6,639 nt of DNA, taken from NCBI GenBank assembly GCA_014799985.1, contig JAAVGZ010000079.1, forward strand, positions 35,564-42,202, read 5' to 3'. Origin of the DNA: Helicobacter sp. Lineage in GTDB: Bacteria > Campylobacterota > Campylobacteria > Campylobacterales > Helicobacteraceae. Positions 1-6,109 of this stretch are shown here, in pieces. Positions within the stretch are counted from its first letter, which is position 1. Every line of letters starts with the position of its first letter. The notes under the pieces are model-generated. The model was not told the origin of the DNA. It saw only the letters and a program-made list of their open reading frames with translations, and ran no database searches. Made by a program: the position numbers and the translations under genes.

Positions 1-1272
1 CTGCTTGATGCCGTTGTGCAATATCTCCCCGCGCCCACAGAGGTTGCCGACATTCGCGGCGTGAGCGCGAAAGAGGAAGGCAAAGAAGTCTCCGTGCAGT
101 CCGCCGATGATGGCGAGTTCGCCGGCTTGGCTTTCAAAATCATGACCGACCCATTTGTGGGGCAGCTCACCTTTGTGCGCGTGTATCGCGGCAAGCTCGA
201 ATCGGGCAGCTATGTCTATAACTCGACAAAGGGCAAAAAAGAGCGCGTTGGGCGCTTGCTCAAAATGCACGCCAACCGCCGCGAGGACATCAAAGAAATC
301 TTTGCGGGCGAGATTTGCGCCTTTGTGGGGCTCAAAGAAACGCTCACGGGCGACACGCTTTGTTCCGAAAAAGACCCCGTGATTTTGGAGCGCATGGAGT
401 TCCCCGAGCCCGTGATTTCGATTGCTGTCGAGCCCAAGACCAAAGCCGACCAAGAAAAAATGAGCATCGCGCTCTCGAAGCTCGCCGAAGAAGACCCGAG
501 CTTCCGTGTCGAAACAGACGAGGAGAGCGGGCAAACCATCATTTCAGGCATGGGCGAGTTGCACCTCGAAATCATCGTTGACCGCATGAAGCGCGAGTTC
601 AAAGTCGAAGCCGAAGTGGGGCAGCCCCAAGTCGCCTTCCGCGAGACGATTCGCAGCAGCGTGAACAAAGAGCACAAATACGCCAAACAAAGCGGTGGGC
701 GCGGGCAATATGGACATGTCTTCATCAAGCTCGAGCCCCAAGAGGCAGGCAAGGGCTATGAATTTATCGATGAAATCAAGGGCGGCGTGATTCCCAAAGA
801 ATATATCCCCGCTGTTAATAAAGGTATCATCGAGGCAATGCAGAGCGGCGTGCTCGCGGGCTATCCCGTTGTCGATTGCAAGGTAACGCTCTATGACGGC
901 AGCTACCACGAAGTCGATTCGAGCGAAATGGCGTTCAAAATCGCCGGCTCTATGGCGTTCAAAGAAGCCGCGAAAGACGCGAGCCCCGTGCTGCTCGAGC
1001 CTATCATGAAAGTCGAAGTCGAAGTCCCCGAAGAATACATGGGCGATGTGATTGGCGACCTCAACCGCCGCCGCGGGCAAATCAACTCGATGGACGACCG
1101 ACAAGGGCTCAAAATCATCAACGCGTTTGTGCCGCTCGCCGAGATGTTTGGCTATTCAACCGACTTGCGCTCGGCAACGCAAGGGCGCGGAACGTATGTC
1201 ATGGAAATGAGCCACTATGGCGAAGTTCCGGGCAACATCGCCAAAGAAATCATCGAAAAACGCAAAGGCTAG
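1..1272 (+). CDS. fusA: Elongation factor G, C-terminal part (5' end outside window)
   Basis: EF-G is the cytosolic GTPase that drives tRNA-mRNA translocation on the ribosome and, with ribosome recycling factor, splits spent ribosomes. The frame is open from base 1 (LLDAVVQYLPAPTEV) to a TAG at 1270-1272, giving 423 residues of a protein that is usually about 690, so the GTP-binding domain lies outside the window. Visible parts, numbered within the fragment: domain II about 40-121 (GLAFKIMTDPFVGQ to TGDTLC), domain III about 135-205 (FPEPVISIAVEPKTKADQEK, SGMGELHLEIIVDR), domain IV about 207-325 (SGGRGQYGHVFIKLEP, GGVIPKEYIPAV, and GSYHEVDSSEMAFKIAGS with the tip histidine at 303), and domain V about 330-423 (EEYMGDVIGDLNRRRGQI, GYSTDLRSATQGRG). 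No motif is missing or broken. The wording is very close to Helicobacter EF-G as I recall it. In this group fusA usually follows rpsL and rpsG, which would lie upstream of the window (inference). Confidence 0.98.
   Translation: MLDAVVQYLPAPTEVADIRGVSAKEEGKEVSVQSADDGEFAGLAFKIMTDPFVGQLTFVRVYRGKLESGSYVYNSTKGKKERVGRLLKMHANRREDIKEIFAGEICAFVGLKETLTGDTLCSEKDPVILERMEFPEPVISIAVEPKTKADQEKMSIALSKLAEEDPSFRVETDEESGQTIISGMGELHLEIIVDRMKREFKVEAEVGQPQVAFRETIRSSVNKEHKYAKQSGGRGQYGHVFIKLEPQEAGKGYEFIDEIKGGVIPKEYIPAVNKGIIEAMQSGVLAGYPVVDCKVTLYDGSYHEVDSSEMAFKIAGSMAFKEAAKDASPVLLEPIMKVEVEVPEEYMGDVIGDLNRRRGQINSMDDRQGLKIINAFVPLAEMFGYSTDLRSATQGRGTYVMEMSHYGEVPGNIAKEIIEKRKG
1264..1268 (+). promoter_or_regulatory. Shine-Dalgarno site that fixes the TTG start of the HAD gene
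   Basis: AAAGG lies inside the last two sense codons of fusA, 6 nt before the TTG at 1275. There is no ATG nearby in this frame, and the protein's conserved first motif begins almost at once, so this site decides the start. Its position inside fusA suggests that translation of the two genes is coupled. Confidence 0.6.
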
Positions 1273-1274
1273 CA

Positions 1275-1922
1275 TTGCTTGCGCTGTTTGACCTCGATGA
1301 GACGCTCATTGCAGGCGATAGCGCAGGGAAATGGATAGAATTTTGCGTAGAACGCAAGCTTGTCGATTCGAGCTTTTTGGAGCAGCTCGCTGCCTATGCG
1401 CAGCAATACAAAAACAAGACAATCGACATGCTCGCCTTTATGGAGTTTTTTCTCCGCATTGTCGCCGGTCTGTCTGAATCAGACGTCGGCGCGCTCGTTG
1501 CGGTCTTTGTCCCGCAAAAAATCGCGCCGCTTGCCTACCCAAGCATGCGCGAGATTCTGCATGCGCACGCAAACGACAGAAAAATCCTCATCTCGGCAAC
1601 CACCGACTTCCTCGTGCAACCCATCGCCGAGCTCTTTGGAATCTCCGAAACGATTGCGAGCCAAACGGAACGCAAAAACGGCATTTTCACGGGGCACACA
1701 AAAGGCGTTTTGTCGTTTGGCGCAGGCAAGGTACAACGTTTGCAAGAATACTTAGGTGAAGATTATAAAATCTTGATTCAAGATTCATGCTTTTATAGCG
1801 ATTCGATTAACGATTTGCCGCTGCTTGAAAGCGTCAAAGTCCCCATTGTGTGCAATCCCGATTCCCTGCTCGCTCCAATCGCGCAACATCGACAATGGAA
1901 ATGCTTGCAACATGTGCTATAA
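1275..1922 (+). CDS. HAD-superfamily subfamily IB phosphatase
   Basis: A 215-residue soluble hydrolase of the HAD superfamily, predicted to remove phosphate from a small cytosolic metabolite through an aspartyl-phosphate intermediate. All four motifs are present: motif I DLDETL with nucleophile D6 and acid/base D8, motif II ISATTDFL with S107, motif III K152 in GAGKVQRLQEYL, and motif IV YSDSINDLPLLE with D176 and D180. The helical cap lies between motifs I and II, about residues 15-90, as in type IB (C1 cap) enzymes. The ISATTDFLVQPIAELFGI wording and the SDSINDLPLLE wording match the general HAD-IB hydrolase group (TIGR01490-like), which is related to but distinct from phosphoserine phosphatase SerB, whose motif II usually reads SGG. 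The substrate cannot be read from the sequence. The gene begins with TTG 2 bp after the fusA stop and is probably co-transcribed with fusA. Its TAA stop lies inside a TATAAT box that probably serves the next gene. Confidence 0.88.
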   Translation: MLALFDLDETLIAGDSAGKWIEFCVERKLVDSSFLEQLAAYAQQYKNKTIDMLAFMEFFLRIVAGLSESDVGALVAVFVPQKIAPLAYPSMREILHAHANDRKILISATTDFLVQPIAELFGISETIASQTERKNGIFTGHTKGVLSFGAGKVQRLQEYLGEDYKILIQDSCFYSDSINDLPLLESVKVPIVCNPDSLLAPIAQHRQWKCLQHVL

Positions 1923-1952
1923 TACCACCGCTATAATACTAGGGGGTATCTA
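1915..1952 (+). promoter_or_regulatory. Promoter region and RBS of the phosphate transporter gene, with a duplicated -10 box
   Basis: TGCTATAAT at 1915-1923 is a perfect extended -10 box of the housekeeping sigma type, which in Campylobacterota usually works without a clear -35; none is seen here at the usual spacing. A second TATAAT lies at 1932-1937. The 10-mer GCTATAATAC is repeated exactly at 1916-1925 and 1930-1939, 14 bp apart. From the first box, transcription would start near 1930, leaving a leader of about 23 nt with a complete Shine-Dalgarno site (AGGGGG, 1941-1946, 6 nt before the ATG at 1953). From the second box the start would be near 1944, inside that site. No terminator is seen between the HAD gene and this one, so read-through from fusA is also possible. 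Activity is inferred from sequence only. Confidence 0.6.
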
Positions 1953-3650
1953 ATGGACAATATCAAAAACATGCGCAAGCTGGAGCAGGCTACGAGCTTC
2001 AATCGTGCCGACTTCATCAAGCTCGGGCTTGCCATTTTGTTTGTGTTGGCGGCGGCTGCTGTTGCGTTGTATTCGGCTTCGGCGTTTGGCGGGGGCGATT
2101 CACGAATGTCGGGGCTCTCTGTGCTCATCGTTGCGACAATGGTTGGGGGCTATATGGCGATGAACATCGGCGCGAACGATGTTGCGAACAATGTCGGTCC
2201 TGCCGTTGGCTCAAAGGCGCTCACAATGGGTGGCGCGATTCTCATCGCAGCCGTGTGCGAGGCGAGCGGCGCAATCATCGCTGGGGGCGATGTCGTCGAT
2301 ACAATCCGTTCGGGCATCATCGATTCGAGCGTTGAAGTGTTGCAAGACAAAACAACCTTCATCAACCTCATGCTCTCCGCTCTCATCTCGAGCGCCGTGT
2401 GGCTGCACCTCGCCACCGTTCTCGGCGCTCCTGTCTCCACAACGCACTCCGTTGTCGGCGGAATCCTCGGCGCGGGCATCATGGCGGGCGGTTTTGGTAT
2501 TGTCCAATGGACAAAAATGGGCGAAATCGTGGGCAGCTGGATTATCTCGCCTTTGCTTGGCGGGCTCATCGCGGCAAGCTTCTTGTTTGTCGTCAAGCGC
2601 ACCATCACATACAAAGAAGACCAGCTCAAGGCGGCGCAAACGGTCGTGCCCATCTTGCTGTTTCTGATGACCTTCGCATTCTGCATGTATATGATTGGCA
2701 AGGGGCTCAAGAATGTCTTTAGCCTTCCCGTGCCCGTCTCGCTCGGAATCTCTGTCGTCATCGGCTTGATTGTGTATTTCGTCTGCCGCCCGCTCATCAT
2801 CGCCGCTTCGGCGAAGCTCGAAAACAACAAGGAGAGCGTGGGCAAGTTTTTCACGATTCCGCTCATCTTTGCCGCCGCGCTTCTAAGCTTTGCGCATGGC
2901 ACAAACGACGTCGCGAACGCGATTGGACCACTCGCAGCAATCAACGACCTTGTCGTGCATGGCGATGACTTCGCACAAGCCGCAAGCGTGCCATTGTGGA
3001 TTATGATTGTCGGCGGGTTTGGAATCTCGCTCGGGCTCGCGCTCTATGGACCAAAGCTTATCCGCACAGTGGGCAGCGAGATTACCGAGCTCGACCAAAT
3101 CCGCGCCTTTTGCGTGGCGATGAGCGCCGCGGTAACCGTGCTCGTTGCGTCCGCTCTGGGCTTGCCCATTAGCTCCACGCATGTGGCTGTGGGCGCGGTT
3201 TTTGGGGTTGGATTCTTGCGCGAGGGAATCAAGCGCCACTATTTCCAAATCGAGCAAACCATCATCGAGGCGCACGAAAAAAGCGGCGAGGACACCACGG
3301 CGATTAACCAATTCCTCGAGACATTCCGCAAAGCACCTATGGCGAAAAAGCAATTGCTGCTCAAAGCCATCAAGCAAAGACGCGAAGCCGAAGAGGCTCT
3401 TGCTGCCGCTGGCGTGGCGATTGATTCCGAAGGCAAAATGAAAATGGTCGAAAAAGCGCAAGCCGACAATGCCCTGCCCTTCTTGAGCAAAAAAGAGCAA
3501 AAGAAGCTCAAACAAGCCTACAAAGAAGAGCTCGTGAAACGTTCGGCGTTCAACAAAATCATTGCCACATGGATTATCACCGTTCCTGTTGCAGCAGTTC
3601 TAAGCGGCACAATCTATTTGGTCATCAACTGGTTTGGAATCTCATACTAG
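1953..3650 (+). CDS. Inorganic phosphate transporter, Pit/PHO4 family
   Basis: A 565-residue inner-membrane permease expected to carry inorganic phosphate, probably as a metal-phosphate complex with protons or as a cation symporter. The two family signature repeats are clear: GANDVANNVGPAVGS at 73-87 and GTNDVANAIGPLAA at 316-329. Each is followed by its partner motif, STTH at 162-165 and SSTH at 407-410, which shows the inverted-duplication fold of the PHO4 family. Hydrophobic segments include about 21-43, 54-72, 90-112, 138-158, 165-185, 193-215, 231-250, 261-286, 301-313, 346-366, 386-403, 408-422 and 536-558. Between the last core helix and the final helix lies a hydrophilic, charged stretch (about 423-535) rich in K, E, A and Q, presumably cytosolic. 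Helicobacter Pit homologues, as I recall them, have a similar tail; E. coli PitA is shorter (about 500). The ATG at 1953 has a strong AGGGGG site 6 nt upstream. The stop overlaps the ribosome binding site of the aminotransferase gene, so the two are probably co-translated. Confidence 0.95.
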   Translation: MDNIKNMRKLEQATSFNRADFIKLGLAILFVLAAAAVALYSASAFGGGDSRMSGLSVLIVATMVGGYMAMNIGANDVANNVGPAVGSKALTMGGAILIAAVCEASGAIIAGGDVVDTIRSGIIDSSVEVLQDKTTFINLMLSALISSAVWLHLATVLGAPVSTTHSVVGGILGAGIMAGGFGIVQWTKMGEIVGSWIISPLLGGLIAASFLFVVKRTITYKEDQLKAAQTVVPILLFLMTFAFCMYMIGKGLKNVFSLPVPVSLGISVVIGLIVYFVCRPLIIAASAKLENNKESVGKFFTIPLIFAAALLSFAHGTNDVANAIGPLAAINDLVVHGDDFAQAASVPLWIMIVGGFGISLGLALYGPKLIRTVGSEITELDQIRAFCVAMSAAVTVLVASALGLPISSTHVAVGAVFGVGFLREGIKRHYFQIEQTIIEAHEKSGEDTTAINQFLETFRKAPMAKKQLLLKAIKQRREAEEALAAAGVAIDSEGKMKMVEKAQADNALPFLSKKEQKKLKQAYKEELVKRSAFNKIIATWIITVPVAAVLSGTIYLVINWFGISY

Positions 3651-3654
3651 GAGA
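3649..3654 (+). promoter_or_regulatory. Shine-Dalgarno site overlapping the stop codon of the transporter gene
   Basis: AGGAGA begins on the second base of the TAG stop at 3648-3650 and lies 5 nt before the ATG at 3660. The arrangement makes translational coupling between transporter and aminotransferase likely. Confidence 0.7.
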
Positions 3655-3659
3655 CAAAT

Positions 3660-4802
3660 ATGTTGTTATTCACACCCGGACCAACGCCTGTGCTAGAGGA
3701 ATTGCGTTGGGCAATGGCAGCGCCAACAATCCACCACAGAACACCTGAATTTGAAAACATCTTCGCGAGCGCCAAAGCCTCGCTGCTCGCGCTGCTTGGC
3801 ATGCATGAAGTCCTCATGCTCGCGAGCTCTGGCACGGGCGCTATGGAAGCATGCGTGGCGACTTTTTGCAGCAACACAGCGCTTGTCATCAACAGCGGCA
3901 AGTTTGGCGAACGTTTTGCCAAGATTGGCACGGCGCTCGGGCGCAATGTGCATGAAATCAAGCATGAATGGGACACACCCGCGAGCGCCGATGAAGTGCT
4001 AGAGGCGCTTGCCAAAAACCCAAAAATCGATGCCGTCTTTTTGCAGGCATGCGAGAGCGCGGGCGGGCTGCGCCACCCTTTTGAAGAAATCGCGAGCAAA
4101 GTCAAGGAGCACAATCCCAAGATTTTTGTCGTTGTCGATTGTATCACCGCGCTCGGTGTCGAGTTCATCGACACGCACAACATCGATGCCGTGATTGGCG
4201 GCAGCCAAAAGGCGTTCATGTTGCCACCCGGGCTTAGCATCATCGGCTTATCCGAAATGGCTGTGCAGCAAATCGAGCAATGCAGCACGGGATATTATTT
4301 CAACCTCGCAAACGAGCTCAAGAGCCAGCGCAAAAACACAACCGCCTACACGCCCGCCACCACGCTCATCATCGGGCTTGCGGAGTATTTCCAAAAAGTC
4401 CTCATCGATGGATTCTACAATGTCTATCACGCGACCAAGGCGCGCTCGCTCGGAACGCAAAAAGCCATGCAAACTCTCGGGCTACAAATCTACCCAAAAG
4501 TGCCCGCATTAGCGATGACAGCGGTTGCGCACGAGCAGGCAGACACATTGCGCAAAACGCTCAAAAACGATTTTGGCGTGAATCTTGCGGGTGGGCAAGA
4601 CCACCTCAAGGGCAAGATTTTTCGCATCAACCAAATGGGGCTTCTGCCCGTCCATGAATGCGCATGGGTGATAAACGCCATCGAGCTCGCGCTCGAGAAA
4701 CTGAAACTGCGCAAATTTGATGGCAGCGCCAACATCGCGTTTTTGCAAACCTACTATGCCGAGATGAACAAGCAAGCGCCCGGCAGCCACCCAAAGCAAT
4801 AA
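3660..4802 (+). CDS. PLP-dependent class V aminotransferase (alanine-glyoxylate / SerC-like type)
   Basis: A 380-residue cytosolic aminotransferase of class V, fold type I. It begins MLLFTPGPTPV, the typical start of the alanine-glyoxylate / serine-pyruvate aminotransferase group. Visible motifs: HHRTPEF at 25-31, the cofactor phosphate loop SSGTGAMEA at 56-64, the ring-binding segment with E132 in QACESAGG, D160 in VVVDCITALG, which should hold the pyridine nitrogen, and K184 in GGSQKAFMLPPG, the Schiff-base lysine. R322 in KIFRINQMG is the expected substrate-carboxylate arginine. The Helicobacter pylori homologue (HP0736, from memory) is annotated as phosphoserine aminotransferase, but the motifs belong to the AGT-like branch and not to classical SerC, so the true amino donor and acceptor stay open. 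The last residues (about 370-380) look like an unstructured tail that also carries the start region of the next gene. It sits 9 bp after the transporter gene and 1 bp before the epimerase, so it is the middle gene of a probable operon. Confidence 0.9.
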   Translation: MLLFTPGPTPVLEELRWAMAAPTIHHRTPEFENIFASAKASLLALLGMHEVLMLASSGTGAMEACVATFCSNTALVINSGKFGERFAKIGTALGRNVHEIKHEWDTPASADEVLEALAKNPKIDAVFLQACESAGGLRHPFEEIASKVKEHNPKIFVVVDCITALGVEFIDTHNIDAVIGGSQKAFMLPPGLSIIGLSEMAVQQIEQCSTGYYFNLANELKSQRKNTTAYTPATTLIIGLAEYFQKVLIDGFYNVYHATKARSLGTQKAMQTLGLQIYPKVPALAMTAVAHEQADTLRKTLKNDFGVNLAGGQDHLKGKIFRINQMGLLPVHECAWVINAIELALEKLKLRKFDGSANIAFLQTYYAEMNKQAPGSHPKQ

Positions 4803-4803
4803 C

Positions 4804-5856
4804 ATGAAAATCCTCGTTACAGGAACAGCGGGCTTCATCGGCTCTTTTGTCGCGCAAAAGCTGCTTGAACGCGGCGATGAAGTCGTGGGGCTCGATAGCA
4901 TCAACAACTACTATGACGTACAGCTCAAGTTCGCGCGGTTGCAACAGGCAGGGATTGCGCGCGATTCTATCACATACAACAAGCTCACCACGAGCACGCT
5001 CGATTCGCGCTATCGCTTCGTGCAGCTCAAGCTCGAAGACAAAGAATCTCTGTATTCTCTGTTCGCAGACGAGCACTTCGATTCCGTTTGCAACCTCGCC
5101 GCGCAAGCCGGCGTGCGCTATTCGCTGACCAACCCCGATGCGTATATCCACAGCAACATCATCGGCTTTATGAATCTCCTTGAGCTCTGCCGCAACTTTG
5201 AAATCGCACATCTCGTGTATGCCTCGAGCTCGTCTGTCTATGGGCTCAACCAAGAGCTGCCCTTTAGCACGCATTTTGGCACGAACCACCCAATCAGCCT
5301 CTATGCGGCGAGCAAAAAGAGCAACGAGCTCATGGCGCACACCTACTCGCATTTGTTTGGCTTGCCCACAACGGGCTTGCGCTTTTTCACCGTCTATGGT
5401 CCTTGGGGTCGTCCCGATATGGCGCTGTTTTTGTTCACCAAAGCCATCTTCGAGGACAAGCCCATCGACATCTTCAACAACGGCGACATGATTCGCGATT
5501 TTACATACATCGATGACATTGTCGAGGGCGTTGTGCGCGTCATCGACCACCCGCCGCACAAAAACCCCGATTGGGACGCGATGATAGCCGACCCAAGCAC
5601 CTCTTCTGCGCCCTACAAAATCTACAACATCGGCAACAGCCACCCCGTGAGGCTCATGGATTTCATCACAGAAATCGAGAAAAACATCGGCAAGGAGGCA
5701 ATCAAGAATTTCTTGCCAATCCAAGAGGGCGATGTCCCCGCGACCTATGCTTCGGTTACCGACCTGCAACGCGACTTGGGCTATCACCCCAGCACGCCTG
5801 TGAGCGTTGGCGTGGCAAATTTCGTGCGCTGGTATCGGAGATATTATAATGTCTAG
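4804..5856 (+). CDS. NAD-dependent nucleotide-sugar epimerase, probably UDP-glucuronate 4-epimerase
   Basis: A 350-residue extended short-chain dehydrogenase/reductase. It should interconvert UDP-glucuronate and UDP-galacturonate (CapI/LspL type) through an enzyme-bound NAD intermediate, supplying sugars for capsule, LPS or another surface glycan. The Rossmann motif GTAGFIG is at 7-13 and D31 in GLDSINNYYDV should bind the NAD ribose. SSSSVYG at 141-147 provides the catalytic serine, and Y167 with K171 in YAASK form the YxxxK pair. Family-specific parts are the SINNYYDVQLKFARL segment (32-46), RFFTVYGPWGRPDMA (193-207), the RDFTYIDDIVEGV segment (231-243) and YKIYNIGNSHPV (271-282). Length matches the 330-350 of the family. 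GalE-type specificity for UDP-glucose is possible, but the YYD...LK..RL and PWGRPDMA wording favours the glucuronate group. The ATG is 1 bp after the aminotransferase TAA and has only a weak upstream AAAG (4793-4796), so translation probably depends on ribosomes finishing the previous gene. No capsule or LPS gene cluster is visible next to it. Confidence 0.9.
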   Translation: MKILVTGTAGFIGSFVAQKLLERGDEVVGLDSINNYYDVQLKFARLQQAGIARDSITYNKLTTSTLDSRYRFVQLKLEDKESLYSLFADEHFDSVCNLAAQAGVRYSLTNPDAYIHSNIIGFMNLLELCRNFEIAHLVYASSSSVYGLNQELPFSTHFGTNHPISLYAASKKSNELMAHTYSHLFGLPTTGLRFFTVYGPWGRPDMALFLFTKAIFEDKPIDIFNNGDMIRDFTYIDDIVEGVVRVIDHPPHKNPDWDAMIADPSTSSAPYKIYNIGNSHPVRLMDFITEIEKNIGKEAIKNFLPIQEGDVPATYASVTDLQRDLGYHPSTPVSVGVANFVRWYRRYYNV

Positions 5857-5885
5857 GCTTGTTAGAATCGCGAAAGATTCGTGTC

Positions 5886-5975
5886 GTCATTGCGAGCGAG
5901 CGTAACGAGCGTGGCAATCAACCGTATTGAGCATTCATGGACGGTTGATTGCTTCGGCTGTCGCCTCGCAACGAC
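5886..5975. repeat. Imperfect palindrome A, inverted pair of REP-like units
   Basis: The outer arms GTCATTGCGAG (5886-5896) and CTCGCAACGAC (5965-5975) pair over 11 positions with one mismatch. The inner arms GCAATCAACCGT (5914-5925) and its exact reverse complement (5941-5952) form a perfect 12-bp stem around a 15-nt loop. Between them are unpaired asymmetric segments. Each half is about 35-40 nt and resembles the dispersed intergenic units of the tcattgcgag...caatc type seen in many bacterial genomes (recognised from memory, not searched). It is probably present in many copies in this genome. Confidence 0.8.
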
Positions 5976-5990
5976 AATAAAAATCTCGTC

Positions 5991-6073
5991 TTGTCATTCT
6001 GAACTCGCGCGAGCGAGTGAAGAATCTCGGGTTGTGAAAATTATGAGATGTTTCGCTTCGCTCAACATGACAA
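5991..6073. repeat. Imperfect palindrome B, inverted pair of REP-like units
   Basis: The outer arms TTGTCAT (5991-5997) and ATGACAA (6067-6073) pair perfectly over 7 bp, and the inner arms ATCTC (6024-6028) and GAGAT (6045-6049) over 5 bp, around a 16-nt loop. The left half runs GTCATTCTGA...AGAATCTC. The right half, read on the opposite strand, runs GTCATGTTGAGCGAAGCG...ACATCTC. The two halves are clearly related but diverged. The left half has an extra internal hairpin (6003-6018). The type resembles the tcattctga...gaagaatct dispersed repeats of many genomes (from memory). It ends 11 bp before the -10 box of the TPR gene. Confidence 0.75.
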
Positions 6074-6084
6074 CAAGAGTCTTA

Positions 6085-6109
6085 TGTTATAATCCCCCAA
6101 AGGACACAA
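6085..6109 (+). promoter_or_regulatory. Extended -10 promoter and RBS of the TPR gene
   Basis: TGTTATAAT at 6085-6093 is a perfect extended -10 box with no obvious -35, as is usual for Campylobacterota housekeeping promoters. The Shine-Dalgarno AAAGGA is at 6099-6104, 5 nt before the ATG at 6110. Counting about 7 nt from the box, transcription would begin near 6100, giving an unusually short leader of about 10 nt that may clip the Shine-Dalgarno site. Start site inferred, not measured. Confidence 0.6.

Larger units (their letters stand above)
5857..6084. other. Gene-free interval filled by two palindromic repeat elements
   Basis: This is the only sizeable non-coding stretch; the full intergenic gap is 5857-6109. 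It holds two long imperfect palindromes (5886-5975 and 5991-6073), listed separately, followed by the promoter of the TPR gene. A frame open across 5881-6135 encodes no recognisable protein. Its translation is just the repeat (for example HSELARASEESR), and it runs past the real TPR start in another frame. A small stem at 5865-5880 (GAATC, 6-nt loop, GATTC) has no T-run, so no standard terminator is seen after the epimerase; the palindromes may end or protect the transcript instead (inference). Confidence 0.7.

Noticed and set aside
1905..1910. TTGCAA as a -35 box for the transporter promoter
   Set aside because: Spacing to the two TATAAT boxes is 7 and 21 bp, neither in the usual 16-18 bp range.
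2150..2944. Open frame of 264 codons on the - strand, opposite the transporter
   Set aside because: Its translation is rich in S, P, A and M with no family resemblance and is fully explained as the shadow of the PHO4 signature region.
4627..5787. Open frame of 386 codons on the - strand, opposite the epimerase
   Set aside because: It is longer than the sense gene but has no recognisable domain. The + strand genes here have complete motifs and tight operon spacing. Biased codon use in G+C-rich DNA often leaves long open antisense frames.
5845..5850. TATAAT at the very end of the epimerase gene as a promoter for a small RNA from the palindromes
   Set aside because: It lacks the extended TG motif and a -35, and is explained by the codons for the final Tyr-Tyr-Asn. 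5'-end mapping could revive it.
5865..5880. GAATC...GATTC stem as a terminator after the epimerase
   Set aside because: Only 5 bp with a 6-nt loop and no following T-run.
5849..5901. Short ATG frame at the end of the epimerase (MSRLVRIAKD...)
   Set aside because: It ends after about 17 codons inside palindrome A, has no Shine-Dalgarno site and reads the repeat (CRHCERA).
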